Shown here: one piece after another, positions 25,201 to 34,109 of the stretch
Position numbering within the stretch: position 1 is the first letter of the stretch
Layout of the letters: each line of letters starts with the position of its first letter
Assembly: GCA_016124745.1 (NCBI GenBank)
Contig: WGNC01000022.1
Span: 1-55,544, forward strand
Direction: 5' to 3'
Source: Thiobacillus sp.
GTDB taxonomy: Bacteria; Pseudomonadota; Gammaproteobacteria; Burkholderiales; Thiobacillaceae
DNA: 55,544 nt
The notes under the pieces: model-generated
The model's database searches: none
Told to the model about the DNA's origin: nothing
What the model saw: the letters and a program-made list of their open reading frames with translations, nothing else
Made by a program: the position numbers and the translations under genes

Positions 25201-27636
25201 ATGCCGACCGTCACCTTGTCACCCGCCGAACTGCGCCTGACCATCGACCCTGAATCGCTGGGGTTTGCAGACACCAGCGAACTGCTGCAGGAACAACTGC
25301 CGTGGATTGGCCAGGCCCGGGCCGAAGCGGCCGCGCGCTTCGGCCTTGGGATGGACCAGCCCAACTACAATCTGTTCGTGATCGGCGAGGTCGGCAGCGG
25401 CCGCTCCTCCCTGCTGAAGCAGGCCATGATGGCGGCGGCGGCAGAGCGCAGGGTGCCGCCCGATCTGTGCTATCTGCACAACTTCGATGCGCCTGAACGG
25501 CCGCTCGCGCTGCGCCTGCCGGCAGGGCAGGGCCGTCTGCTGCGCCAGCAGCTGGCACAGGCCGTGAAAACCCTGCAGGCCGACATTCCGCAGCGCCTGG
25601 AGGGGCAGGAGTACAAATCGGAGAGTGCGCGCATCGAAAAAGCCTACAAGGACGAAGATGCCAAGGCCTATGCCGAGCTGTCGGCGTTCGCCGAGGCGCG
25701 CAGTTTTGCCCTGCATCGCGAAGAGGGGCGCATGGTGTTCACCCTGACCGGCAAGAAGGGCCAGGCGCTGACCGAGGACGAAGTGCTGGCACTGCCGAAG
25801 GCACGGCGGGTTGCGGTCGAGCAGGCCGATCAGGAACTGCGGGCGGAGATCACCCGCTACATCGAGAAAACCCAGCCGCTGGAGCGCGCGATGATCGACG
25901 CTCTGGCGGTGTTGCGGCGCCAGGTCGTGAAGCCACTGCTTGAACACGAATTGCAGGCCATTCGCAGCGGACTGAAAAAGCAGATCAAGGATGCCGCCAA
26001 GCTCAATGCCTGGCTCGATTCGGTCGCACAGGATGTGCTCGACAATCTGGAGCTGCTTCAAGGCTCCGAGGACGACGAGACCCGGCAGGCGGCAATGCAG
26101 GACATGCTGGCGCGTTACCGCGTCAACCTGGTGGTCGACAATGGCGGGCTCACCGGTGCGCCGGTGATCGTCGAGGAAAATCCGCTGTTCCGCGTGCTGT
26201 TCGGCAGCATCGAATACCAGTCCGAGAGCGACGTGCTGGTGACCGACTTTTCGCGCATACGTTCCGGCAGCCTGTTGCGTGCCCATGGCGGCTTTCTGAT
26301 GCTGCATTTGCACGACGTGCTGGCCGATCCGCTGGTGTGGGAAAAGTTGCGGCGTTTCCTGCGCAGCAGCCGGTTGCAGATCGAGGAGCCGGGCGTGTCG
26401 TTTTCGCCGATTGCAACGGTGTCGCTGGTGCCCGAGGCAGTCGACGTCGATGTCAAGATCGTGCTGATCGGTTCGCGCGAACAGTATTACGAACTGCAGG
26501 AGGCCGCACCGGAATTTGCCCGCCATTTCCGCGCCAAGGTGGATTTCGCCGATAGCTTTGCGGCCAGTGCGGCGTCGCGCCGCGCGTCCTCGATTTTTGT
26601 CGCCCACGCCTGCCATCAGTCCGGTCTGCCGCATTATTCGGCCGCCGCGGTGGCGCGCCTGCTCGAGGAGTCGCATCGCGAGGCGGGTGACCAGACGCGC
26701 GAGAGCGCGATTTTCGCGCGTACCGAGGCACTGGTGATGGAGAGTGCTGCACTCTGCCGCGTCCGTGGGCCGGGTCTGGTGATGGTGGCGGACGTCGAGG
26801 CCGCGTTGCAGGCGCACAAAGCGCGGCACGACTACCCGGAACAGCGTTTGCGCGAGTCGATCTTCGAGGGCGATGTCCTCATCGACCTGCAGGGTTCAAA
26901 GGCCGGCCAGATAAACGGCCTCACCCAGGTCGACCTCGGCGACCACCGCTTCGGCCTGCCTGTCAGGCTTTCTGCGCGAACTTATGCGGGCGAGGAGGGA
27001 CTGCTCAACATCGAGCGCGAGGTCGAACTGTCAGGTCCGTTGCACGACAAGGGCGTATTCATCCTGCAGAACTATCTGGCGGGATTGTTCGCACATCTGG
27101 CACCGCTTTGCCTGAACGCCTCGATCGTTTTCGAGCAGCAGTACCACGGCGTGGAAGGCGATTCCGCATCCTGTGCCGAGTTGTATGCGCTGCTGTCTTC
27201 TCTGTCGGGCGTGTCGCTCAGGCAGGGCATCGCCGTCACCGGCGCCGTCAACCAGCACGGCGAGGTGCTGCCGGTGGGCGGCATCAACGAAAAGATCGAA
27301 GGCTGGTTTCGGGTGTGCGAGGCGGTCGGGCTGGACGGCAGCCAGGGGGTGCTGATTCCGGCGCGCAACCGGCGTCACCTGATGCTGGAGCCGCGGGTGC
27401 TGGACGCAGTTTCCCGCGGGCTGTTCCACGTTCACGCTGCGTCGCATGTCGGCGAAGGACTCGAATTGCTGAGTGGCATTCCGGCGGGCGAGTTGAACGT
27501 GGCCGGGCATTACCCCCATGAAAGCATGCTGGGACATGCGCAGGACCGTTTGCTGGCGTTTCGGCGGGCCTGTAATGCGGTGGACAATCCCGCCGGACGC
27601 AGGCCTGTGCGCCCGGGTCATCAGCCGCCGCGGTGA
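25201..27636 (+). CDS. Lon-like ATP-dependent protease (AAA_32 family)
   Basis: 811 residues. An atypical AAA+ module has the nucleotide loop GEVGSGRSS (62-70), where arginine R68 stands in for the Walker A lysine, and a long helical insertion (about 150-290). The C-terminal Lon protease domain has the catalytic dyad S655 (EGDSAS) and K698 (NEKIEG), spaced 43 residues apart as in Lon, and GAVNQHGEVLPVGGINEKI. No N-terminal substrate-binding LON domain is present. ATG 25201 fits family N-termini; an open frame from 25108 overlaps the previous gene's end. Confidence 0.9.
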   Translation: MPTVTLSPAELRLTIDPESLGFADTSELLQEQLPWIGQARAEAAARFGLGMDQPNYNLFVIGEVGSGRSSLLKQAMMAAAAERRVPPDLCYLHNFDAPERPLALRLPAGQGRLLRQQLAQAVKTLQADIPQRLEGQEYKSESARIEKAYKDEDAKAYAELSAFAEARSFALHREEGRMVFTLTGKKGQALTEDEVLALPKARRVAVEQADQELRAEITRYIEKTQPLERAMIDALAVLRRQVVKPLLEHELQAIRSGLKKQIKDAAKLNAWLDSVAQDVLDNLELLQGSEDDETRQAAMQDMLARYRVNLVVDNGGLTGAPVIVEENPLFRVLFGSIEYQSESDVLVTDFSRIRSGSLLRAHGGFLMLHLHDVLADPLVWEKLRRFLRSSRLQIEEPGVSFSPIATVSLVPEAVDVDVKIVLIGSREQYYELQEAAPEFARHFRAKVDFADSFAASAASRRASSIFVAHACHQSGLPHYSAAAVARLLEESHREAGDQTRESAIFARTEALVMESAALCRVRGPGLVMVADVEAALQAHKARHDYPEQRLRESIFEGDVLIDLQGSKAGQINGLTQVDLGDHRFGLPVRLSARTYAGEEGLLNIEREVELSGPLHDKGVFILQNYLAGLFAHLAPLCLNASIVFEQQYHGVEGDSASCAELYALLSSLSGVSLRQGIAVTGAVNQHGEVLPVGGINEKIEGWFRVCEAVGLDGSQGVLIPARNRRHLMLEPRVLDAVSRGLFHVHAASHVGEGLELLSGIPAGELNVAGHYPHESMLGHAQDRLLAFRRACNAVDNPAGRRPVRPGHQPPR

Positions 27637-27838
27637 TGACCGTGGAAACGGCTTGCTGCCGGCTCCAGTTCGAGGATGCGATGCGCCTGCCCAGGCGGCA
27701 ATTGCATGTTCTCGGGTTGTCAAGGAAATCGTTGCTTGAGGTCAGTCCAAAATCAGGGCCTTCCATCAGTTCATGTGAGTGCGGTGCGACAGGGGTGAAC
27801 TATAGTGGAAATCAATCATCCGTTTTGAGGAGTCGATC

Positions 27839-28324
27839 ATGAACGCATTGCATCGCATGGAACGTTTTCTCGATCAGCATCTGATCCCATTCGATCTCGT
27901 GGCGCATCCACACAGTCAGACCAGCGCCGAAACCGCACGCGCGGCAGCGGTATCCCCAGACCGGGTGGCCAAGGGCGTGCTGCTCGACGGGGTGGGCTGC
28001 CAGATGGTGGCGATGATTCCTGCCGACCAGGAAATCCATCTCGGCAAGTTGGGGCTGGATCATGGCGTGGAGTTCAGTCTGGCGGACGAGGCCAGCGTGA
28101 GCCGCCTGTTCAGCGAGTGCGAGCCCGGTGTGGTGCCGGGTCTGCCCAATGCCTGGGGTGTGGAAATCGTGTGGGACGACGCCCTGATGGCGCAGCCGGA
28201 TATCTATCTTGAGGCGGGTGACCATGAGCGCCTGCTGCACATAGAAACCCGTCATCTGGCCGAAGCCTTCGGCGACGCGCCCCACTGCCGCTTCAGTCAT
28301 CGCCGAATGCAGCACGCTGCCTAG
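27839..28324 (+). CDS. YbaK/EbsC-type aminoacyl-tRNA deacylase
   Basis: A 161-residue free-standing editing-domain protein. Family members hydrolyse mischarged aminoacyl-tRNAs, such as Cys- or Ala-tRNA(Pro). Visible features are HPHSQTSAETARAA near the N-terminus, the conserved lysine in RVAKGVLLDG, and a GLPNAWGVEIVWDD segment. Which tRNA it edits cannot be told. ATG 27839 follows TGAGGAG at a good distance. A single gene; the 200 bases upstream contain no clear promoter. Confidence 0.85.
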   Translation: MNALHRMERFLDQHLIPFDLVAHPHSQTSAETARAAAVSPDRVAKGVLLDGVGCQMVAMIPADQEIHLGKLGLDHGVEFSLADEASVSRLFSECEPGVVPGLPNAWGVEIVWDDALMAQPDIYLEAGDHERLLHIETRHLAEAFGDAPHCRFSHRRMQHAA

Positions 28325-28336
28325 TAGTGCCCGTTG

Positions 28337-29068
28337 TCAGTTCGACGACCGTGTCGCGAGGCGTTTCGCCGACTCGGCAAATGGCATGAGTGCTCGCAAG
28401 CGTTCCGCGCTGCTGGAGTGTTCGGCCGCGATCCCACCGCCCGCGTCAATGTCGCGCCTGAAATAGGCCATTGCGCCGGACTCGATGCTGCAGCCGCAGG
28501 CCTGTGCCGCAAGCAGCGCGCCCAGCCAGTCGGCTTCAAATTCCTGATCCTGCCAAAGGTGCGAGACCCGCATCGCCAGTCCGAAATCGCCGTCGACCAG
28601 TTGCATGGCATCGGATCCATGACGGGTCCAGTTTGCCCGCTTGCCGGAGTATACGGAAACGGCGATGGCGTCCTCGTCGAAGTGGCGACGCGCGATGTGA
28701 ACGAGTTCGTGCCCTACCAGAAACGCCAGCTCGCAGGGTGTCAATTTCAGCGCCGAAGGCGACAGCACCACCACGTCGGGTGCGACGGAATACGCCTCAC
28801 CGCCGCTTTCATCGGGTGCGAGTCTGAAATGGATGTTGCTTATCCCAGCAAGCGCGGCCATGCGGATCCAGGCAGGCGGGGGCGCAAGTGTCTTGCATCC
28901 CGGGCAAGGCTGATCGTCCCAGACGTAATGACGAAAATTCGGGGAATCCGGAAACCATGCTGCGGGAGCAGTCTGTATCGCCTGCGCGGAACCTGCGCAG
29001 ACGAGCAGCGTCAGAAAAAGACCGCGTCCGATGCCTGACCGTCCAGAATTGCCTGCAAGGGCGAACAT
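28337..29068 (-). CDS. Exported M48-type zinc metalloprotease
   Basis: 243 residues with a signal peptide (FLTLLVCAGSAQA) and a zinc-peptidase core: HELVH at 120-124 gives two zinc ligands and the catalytic Glu, and EFEADWLG further on supplies the third ligand, the arrangement of the M48/HtpX-BepA class. Two cysteines (CPGC) follow the signal. The protein is shorter than BepA and lacks TPR repeats. Probably a periplasmic or surface peptidase in envelope quality control, but the substrate is unknown. Divergent from the retropepsin-like gene. Confidence 0.82.
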   Translation of the reverse strand: MFALAGNSGRSGIGRGLFLTLLVCAGSAQAIQTAPAAWFPDSPNFRHYVWDDQPCPGCKTLAPPPAWIRMAALAGISNIHFRLAPDESGGEAYSVAPDVVVLSPSALKLTPCELAFLVGHELVHIARRHFDEDAIAVSVYSGKRANWTRHGSDAMQLVDGDFGLAMRVSHLWQDQEFEADWLGALLAAQACGCSIESGAMAYFRRDIDAGGGIAAEHSSSAERLRALMPFAESAKRLATRSSN

Positions 29069-29095
29069 CGCATTCCCTCTTCACATGGCCACTTA

Positions 29096-29114
29096 ACTAT
29101 ATAAACAATATAGT
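29096..29114. promoter_or_regulatory. AT-rich dyad between divergent protease genes
   Basis: ACTATAT at 29096-29102 is mirrored by ATATAGT at 29108-29114 across five bases. It sits 28 bases before the M48 gene (minus) and 60 bases before the retropepsin-like gene (plus) in an otherwise GC-rich region, a plausible operator or overlapping -10 region for both. Confidence 0.35.
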
Positions 29115-29174
29115 CGGTTATCAGGCGGGTGTACTTGATAGCAATGCCGTAAAAAACTTTGAGTGAGAAGACCG

Positions 29175-29699
29175 ATGCGCCACAATGAACCTTCGCAGAG
29201 CCCATATCGTCCGCTCGGACGCGGCATGGCGCTGGTCGCCAGCTTGCTGGTGCTGGGCATGTTCTACCTCTATTTCGAGAACAGCCTGCAGGCGCGCAAC
29301 AATCCCAACCGCGGGCTGCAGGTCGCACCCGGTACCGAACTGGTGCTGAAACGCAGCGGCGACGGGCACTATTTTTTCCCGGGCACGATCAACGGCCGGC
29401 CGGTGAACTTCCTGCTCGATACCGGTGCCACGCTGGTGTCGGTGCCGGCGCATATGGCTGCCGAACTGGGCCTCAGGGCGGGCGCTTATCAGCAGTCGAT
29501 CACTGCCAACGGCACGGTCTCCACCCGCGCCACACGCCTGGATTCGCTGGCATTCGGACCGTTCGATCTGCGCGACGTACCCGCGAGCCTTAACCCCGGC
29601 ATGGCGGACAATCAGATCCTGATGGGGATGAGCGTGCTGAAGCATCTGGAATTTTCCCAGCGTGGCGACACCCTGGTCCTGCGCGCGCTGGGAAAATAA
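29175..29699 (+). CDS. Retropepsin-like aspartic protease, membrane-anchored
   Basis: 174 residues: a cytoplasmic tail, one membrane helix (GMALVASLLVLGMFYLYF) and a clan AA aspartic protease domain with FLLDTGATLVSVP (catalytic D82) and GMADNQILMGMSVLKHL near the end. Only one DTG is present, so the active enzyme should be a homodimer like retroviral proteases. The domain would face the periplasm. ATG 29175 (MRHNEPS) follows GAGAAG and is preferred over a GTG at 29163. Function of this bacterial subgroup is not established. Confidence 0.85.
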   Translation: MRHNEPSQSPYRPLGRGMALVASLLVLGMFYLYFENSLQARNNPNRGLQVAPGTELVLKRSGDGHYFFPGTINGRPVNFLLDTGATLVSVPAHMAAELGLRAGAYQQSITANGTVSTRATRLDSLAFGPFDLRDVPASLNPGMADNQILMGMSVLKHLEFSQRGDTLVLRALGK

Positions 29700-29713
29700 A
29701 TTGAGAAAGCGCT

Positions 29714-29741
29714 TTGACATCTTGGTCTTATGTGATATCAA
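29714..29741 (+). promoter_or_regulatory. Probable sigma-70 promoter of the cold-shock gene
   Basis: TTGACA at 29714-29719 and TATCAA at 29736-29741, 16 bases apart. The roughly 110-base T-rich leader that follows, before ATG 29857, is typical of csp genes, whose leaders fold differently in the cold. The -10 match is imperfect. Confidence 0.4.
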
Positions 29742-29856
29742 TGCGCTATCTGTTGGATTCAAGCTTTAAATTGCGGTACCTCTGGTAAGCGTTTTCCTTG
29801 ATATTCGATCGATAGGGCATGTCGCCCAATTTTTTTAGATAGATAGGAAACAAAAG

Positions 29857-30063
29857 ATGGAAACGGGTACTGTTAAGTGGTTCAACGATGCAAAAGGTTT
29901 TGGCTTCATCACCCCGGATAACGGCGGCGAGGATCTGTTTGCACATTTCTCCGCAATCAACTCCAGCGGCTTCAAGTCCCTGCAGGAAAACCAGAAAGTC
30001 AGCTTCGAAGTGACGACTGGTCCCAAGGGAAAGCAGGCTTCGAACATCCAGATCGTGTCGTAA
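29857..30063 (+). CDS. Cold-shock protein, CspA family
   Basis: A 68-residue single cold-shock domain, full length. It binds single-stranded RNA/DNA through the RNP1 motif KGFGFITP and RNP2 DLFAHFS, melting mRNA secondary structure. N-terminus [12 protein letters not shown] is canonical. AGGAAA lies nine bases before the ATG, a long T-rich leader precedes it, and a strong intrinsic terminator follows, so it is a one-gene unit. Which paralogue it is cannot be said. Confidence 0.97.
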   Translation: METGTVKWFNDAKGFGFITPDNGGEDLFAHFSAINSSGFKSLQENQKVSFEVTTGPKGKQASNIQIVS

Positions 30064-30082
30064 TCATTCCGATCTGATGTGG

Positions 30083-30111
30083 AAAAACCCCGGTTCGCCG
30101 GGGTTTTTTTT
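30083..30111 (+). terminator. Intrinsic terminator of the cold-shock gene
   Basis: AAAAACCCCGG, TTCG loop, CCGGGG and eight T residues: a classic GC stem with stable tetraloop and U-tract, 20 bases after the stop codon. Confidence 0.93.
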
Positions 30112-30169
30112 GCACGTCCTCCAGGCAGCGGGCGCTACAATCCACCGCCCTTCTCAAGCGTGAATCCCC

Positions 30170-30712
30170 ATGGCGCTCAAAGCCACCATCTACAAAGCCG
30201 ACCTGCAGATTGCCGACATGGATCGGCACTACTACGCTGACCACGCCCTGACCATCGCACGCCATCCTTCGGAGACAGACGAACGCATGATGGCGCGGGT
30301 GCTCACCTATGCGCTTTACGCCCAGGAGGGCATTGCCTTCACCAAGGGCTTGTTCGATGTCGACGAGCCGGAAGTCTGGGTGAAGAGCCTGGCGGGCGAG
30401 ACCATCCTGTGGATCGACCTTGGCCAGCCCGATGAAGCACGCATTCGTCGCGCCAGCAGCCGCGCCGAACAGGTCGTGGTGCTGTGTTACGGTAGCGGGT
30501 GCGAGGTATGGTGGAAGCAGATCGCGAGCAAACTCACACGGTTTACCAACCTGACGGTGCTGCAACTGCCCGCCGCCACCAGTCAGGCACTTGCCGGACT
30601 GGCCGAGCGCAGCATGCGGCTGCAATGCATGGTGCAGGACGGCGACATCTGGCTCAACAGCGACACCCAGAGCGTGCCGGTGAAGCTGGCTGCGCTGCAG
30701 CGCGCCGCCTGA
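30170..30712 (+). CDS. yaeQ: YaeQ family protein
   Basis: 180 residues matching YaeQ along the whole length: N-terminal MALKATIYKADLQIADMDRH, RMMARVLTYALYA, LWIDLGQPDEARIRRAS and the C-terminal WLNSDTQSVPV. The fold is a PD-(D/E)XK nuclease-like domain with the catalytic residues altered or rearranged; its biochemical function is not known. ATG 30170 begins the conserved N-terminus. A single gene after the csp terminator. Confidence 0.9.
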   Translation: MALKATIYKADLQIADMDRHYYADHALTIARHPSETDERMMARVLTYALYAQEGIAFTKGLFDVDEPEVWVKSLAGETILWIDLGQPDEARIRRASSRAEQVVVLCYGSGCEVWWKQIASKLTRFTNLTVLQLPAATSQALAGLAERSMRLQCMVQDGDIWLNSDTQSVPVKLAALQRAA

Positions 30713-30714
30713 CA

Positions 30715-31296
30715 TCACTGCGCGGGCGGGCAGTTCCTGATGCACACCGTTTCCGTCAGGCGTTGCCCGCCGCAACCGACGAAACAGCCGTCGAACACGG
30801 GCAGGCAACCGCAATCTCGCTGACAGTTCTCTTTTTCCAGTTGCGCGCGCGCCTCCGCGCGTGTCGGCATCGTCGGCACGGGATAGGGTGGGGGATAGTA
30901 CATTCCCGGCCATGGCCCCAGCCAGGGTCCTCACCACCTGCCCCAGCCGCAGGGGTAGGCGGTGTAGCTGTTCATCCAGGCGAAGCCGGGCTGCACCTCA
31001 TAGGATCGCAGGGCGGCGACATACTGCCCCAGGTCGTTTTCAAACTGCGATAGCGCTTCGGTGCAGCGGGCTTCCACCTGCGGTTCGATGCTCTCGGAAC
31101 AGACCCGGAAGCGGCCAACGCAATCCGTCTGGCAGGCGAGCTTTCCTGTTTCGCAGGCCTGCACGCAGGCCCGCCCCGCCGAATCGACGGGCGGAATCAG
31201 GCTGACGTTCGTCTGATACTGCGGCGCGGCGCAGCCCGCGAGTGCAGCGAAGCACGCCAATCTGGCGTGCGGAAAAATCGAACCCAATTAACGCAT
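30715..31296 (-). pseudogene. Cysteine-rich lipoprotein gene interrupted by two in-frame stops
   Basis: Reading one minus-strand frame from ATG 31294-31296 gives M-R-stop-LGSIFPHARLACFAALAGC, a lipoprotein signal with lipobox LAGC whose third codon is TAA. The frame then stays open to TGA at 30931-30933, right after YPCGWGRW, and continues in the same frame through GPWLGPWPG into MYYPPPYPVP and a cysteine-rich tail ending at 30715. Single-base changes (TAA from TTA, TGA from TGG) would explain both stops, and AAGGA precedes the old ATG properly. As it stands, either the gene is decaying or two short products are made from TTG 31287 and ATG 30903. Function unknown. Confidence 0.7.
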
Positions 31297-31341
31297 CGTC
31301 CAATCCTTGAAAGCCGCGCTCAATCGAAGCATAGGCACTTT

Positions 31342-32226
31342 TCAGGCGGGTGGTGCGTCGAGAAAGCGTCCTTCGAGTTCCTGCAGATTGAGTGCCTGCA
31401 GGATCTGCTGCAGGCGGCTGCGCGCATCCCTGCGCGGTGTGTCTATGCGGGTGGCGATGATGAGCTCGTTCTTCAGCGAATGTTCCCAGCCGACCAGTTC
31501 GGTGACGGTAACCTGGTAGCCGTGCGATTCGAGTTGCAGGCAGCGCAGCACGTTGGTGAGCTGGCTGCCGAATTCGCGGGTGTGGATGGGGTGGCGCCAG
31601 ATTTCCGACAGCGGGGTCTTGCCGAAGGATTCGTTCTTGTGGCGGCGCAGCATCGCCGCGACCTCGGCCTGGCAGCACGGCACCAGCACGATGTGTCGGG
31701 CCTCTTTGGCGAGCGCGAAGCGGATGGCATCGTCGGTGGCCGTGTTGCAGGCATGCAGCGCCGTGACGATGTCGATGCGCGCCGGCAGGGATGCGGTGGT
31801 GATCGATTCCGCCACCGTCGCATTGAGGAAGGACATGCGATCGAAGCCCAGGCGGGTTGCGAGCTCACGCGACTTCTCCACCAGTTCGTCGCGCGTCTCG
31901 ATGCCGTAGATGTGCGCACCGGGGCGCGTCTTCAGGAACAGATCGTACAGGATGAAACCGAGATAGGACTTGCCGGCGCCGTGGTCGGCCAGGGTCAGTG
32001 TGTCGTGCCGGCCCAGCACCTCGTTCAGCAGCGGCTCGATGAAGTTGCACAGGTGATAGACCTGCTTCAGCTTGCGGCGGCTGTCCTGGTTGAGCCTGCC
32101 GTCGCGCGTCAGGATATGCAGCTCCTTCAGCAGCTCGATTGACTGGCCGGGGCGCAACACCTCGGCCAGCGGATCGACGTAGGTCGTTTTGGAGAGGGTG
32201 GTGGCAGCGGTGCGGGTGCGCTTCAT
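31342..32226 (-). CDS. SAM-dependent methyltransferase
   Basis: 294 residues with a class I methyltransferase fold in the middle: LADHGAGKSYLGFILYDLF (SAM-binding motif I, here with a GAGKSY variant), IYGIETRDEL (acidic residue at the end of strand 2), and VTALHACNTATDDAI. The cysteine pair VLVPCCQAE is also found in relatives annotated as RNA-type or unknown methyltransferases. Substrate not known. The start ATG (32224-32226) overlaps the stop of the MscS gene by four bases (ATGA), so translation is probably coupled. Confidence 0.8.
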   Translation of the reverse strand: MKRTRTAATTLSKTTYVDPLAEVLRPGQSIELLKELHILTRDGRLNQDSRRKLKQVYHLCNFIEPLLNEVLGRHDTLTLADHGAGKSYLGFILYDLFLKTRPGAHIYGIETRDELVEKSRELATRLGFDRMSFLNATVAESITTASLPARIDIVTALHACNTATDDAIRFALAKEARHIVLVPCCQAEVAAMLRRHKNESFGKTPLSEIWRHPIHTREFGSQLTNVLRCLQLESHGYQVTVTELVGWEHSLKNELIIATRIDTPRRDARSRLQQILQALNLQELEGRFLDAPPA

Positions 32227-33047
32227 GGCTGGCCTAGCAGGCGTACCTCGCGCTGCGGTAAGGGGATGCGGATACCGCGTTCGCGGAAGATTTCCAGCAC
32301 GGACTGGGTGATCTCGCTCGACGTATCGTAATAATCGTCGACAGTCGTCCACGGGCGGATGGCGATATTCACGCTGGAATCGGACAGCGCCAGCACACGG
32401 ATCATCGGCTCCGGTTCGCGAAGGATCTTCGGATGCGCTCCCAGCAGGTCCCGAATCGCCGCGAGCGCCTGCCTGATGTCGGTGTCGTAGGCCACGCCGA
32501 CGATCACATCGAGCTGCCGCAAGCTGCCGAAATTGTGCAGGATCTCGCCGACGATCTTGCGATTGGGGATGACAATGCGCGAATGGTCGGGGTGCCCGAG
32601 CACGGTATTGAACAGCTTGATGTCCTCGACCGTGCCTTCCTCGTTGGCGATGGAAATGTATTCGCCCACCTGGAACGGCCGCGTGAAGATGATCGTCAGC
32701 CCGGCGGCCAGATTGCCCAGAACGCCCTGCATCGCCAGCGCGATGCCCGCTCCCGCAACGCCCAGCCCGGCCAGCAGCGGCAGCAGTTCCACCCCGAGGT
32801 TTTGCAGCGCCATGATGAGGAACAGCCCCAGCACCATGATTCGCACGATGCGGACCAGCAACTGGCGCAGGGCTGCGTCGACACCGATCTTCACCAGCAT
32901 CGAGTCCGCCAGCCTGCCTATCCAGCGGCCGACAAAAAAGCCCGCCGCCATGACCAGCAATGCAACCAGGACCTTGGGGCCGAACTGAATGGCGAGGTCG
33001 ACCGCGGTTTCCTGGGCATGCGCCAGGGTCTGCAATTGTTCGTCCAT
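32223..33047 (-). CDS. Small-conductance mechanosensitive channel, MscS family
   Basis: About 274 residues, close to E. coli MscS. Three membrane helices (about 15-115) precede the pore-lining GAGIALAMQGVLGNLAAGLTI segment, then the beta domain FQVGEYISIANEEGTVEDI and a C-terminal alpha/beta cage. Opens on membrane stretch to release solutes during hypo-osmotic shock. I start at ATG 33045-33047 because this matches the family; an in-frame ATG upstream would add 25 residues. First gene of a two-gene unit with the methyltransferase, divergent from trhO. Confidence 0.9.
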   Translation of the reverse strand: MDEQLQTLAHAQETAVDLAIQFGPKVLVALLVMAAGFFVGRWIGRLADSMLVKIGVDAALRQLLVRIVRIMVLGLFLIMALQNLGVELLPLLAGLGVAGAGIALAMQGVLGNLAAGLTIIFTRPFQVGEYISIANEEGTVEDIKLFNTVLGHPDHSRIVIPNRKIVGEILHNFGSLRQLDVIVGVAYDTDIRQALAAIRDLLGAHPKILREPEPMIRVLALSDSSVNIAIRPWTTVDDYYDTSSEITQSVLEIFRERGIRIPLPQREVRLLGQP

Positions 33048-33170
33048 GATCGGAAAAGGGTCGGCGAAAGGCCACAGGGTATCAAATGCCCCCGCAAGGA
33101 AGAAACAAACTGGATTCATCCCGACAGCGCCGTTTCCAGGATAATGCCATCTCGCTGAAAGGGATTTACC

Positions 33171-33917
33171 GTGTCTGTCGTCAACATTTCCTGCTACAAG
33201 TTTGTCACTCTTGCCGACCGTGAGGCACTGAAGTTGAATCTCTCGGCACGCTGCCTGGAACTGAATCTGAAGGGCACCATCCTGCTCGCCTCCGAGGGCA
33301 TCAACGTGTTCCTGGCCGGCTCGCGGGAGGCGATCGACAGCATCGTCGCCTATCTGCGGGCCGATCCTCGATTCACCGATCTCTCGCCCAAGGAGAGCCT
33401 GTCTGCCGAGCCGCCGTTCCACAGGATGCGGGTGCGGCTCAAGAAGGAAATCATCACCATGAAAATGCCGGTTATCCGGCCCGAGGAAGGCCGCGCGCCG
33501 TCGGTGACAGCGACCCGGCTGAAGCAATGGCTGGATAACGGAGTGGACGATGAAGGCCGACCGGTGGTCATGCTCGACACCCGCAACGACTACGAAGTTG
33601 CGGCCGGCACTTTCGACAACGCGGTCGATTACAACATCGGCATCTTCAGCGAGTTTGCCCCCCATTTGGCTGCACACCGCGACGACTACGCCGGCAAAAC
33701 TGTCGTATCGTTCTGTACCGGAGGCATCCGCTGCGAAAAGGCCGCAATTCACATGAAGCGAATCGGCATCGAACATGTCTACCAGCTGGAAGGCGGCATT
33801 CTCAAGTATTTCGAGGAAGTCGGCTGCGCGCATTACCACGGTGACTGCTTCGTGTTTGACGAACGCGAGGCACTGAGCGCCGACCTGCAGCCGGCCTCAG
33901 GGCGGCTTCATCGTTGA
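33171..33917 (+). CDS. trhO: tRNA uridine-34 hydroxylase (rhodanese-domain), TrhO
   Basis: 248 residues of the YceA/TrhO family, which forms 5-hydroxyuridine at tRNA position 34 using oxygen. N-terminal acylphosphatase-like domain ([17 protein letters not shown]), then a rhodanese domain with [11 protein letters not shown] and the active-site loop [12 protein letters not shown] carrying C182 and C188. It starts with GTG (33171), which gives the typical [12 protein letters not shown]-terminus. Slightly shorter at the C-terminus than enterobacterial homologues that carry a cysteine-rich tail. Monocistronic. Confidence 0.9.
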   Translation: MSVVNISCYKFVTLADREALKLNLSARCLELNLKGTILLASEGINVFLAGSREAIDSIVAYLRADPRFTDLSPKESLSAEPPFHRMRVRLKKEIITMKMPVIRPEEGRAPSVTATRLKQWLDNGVDDEGRPVVMLDTRNDYEVAAGTFDNAVDYNIGIFSEFAPHLAAHRDDYAGKTVVSFCTGGIRCEKAAIHMKRIGIEHVYQLEGGILKYFEEVGCAHYHGDCFVFDEREALSADLQPASGRLHR

Positions 33918-34109
33918 GCCGGCTTGAATCGGCCGGCCCGCTCCTTCAGGAATAGCCGGAAACCGCTTTTCCCTTGATGCTCTGTTCACGAGGCAACACG
34001 TCTGGAACGCCAAAAAAATGTCGCGTAGCGCCCTTGAATGAATGCCAATATGTGCCGATGTTAAAAGGATGTTTTTGTTTGTTGCTGCAACCTTGCCCTG
34101 CTCAGGAAT

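Noticed and set aside
32227..33075. Upstream extension of the methyltransferase frame
   Set aside because: It overlaps the MscS gene in another frame; the ATGA overlap at 32223-32226 is the natural start.
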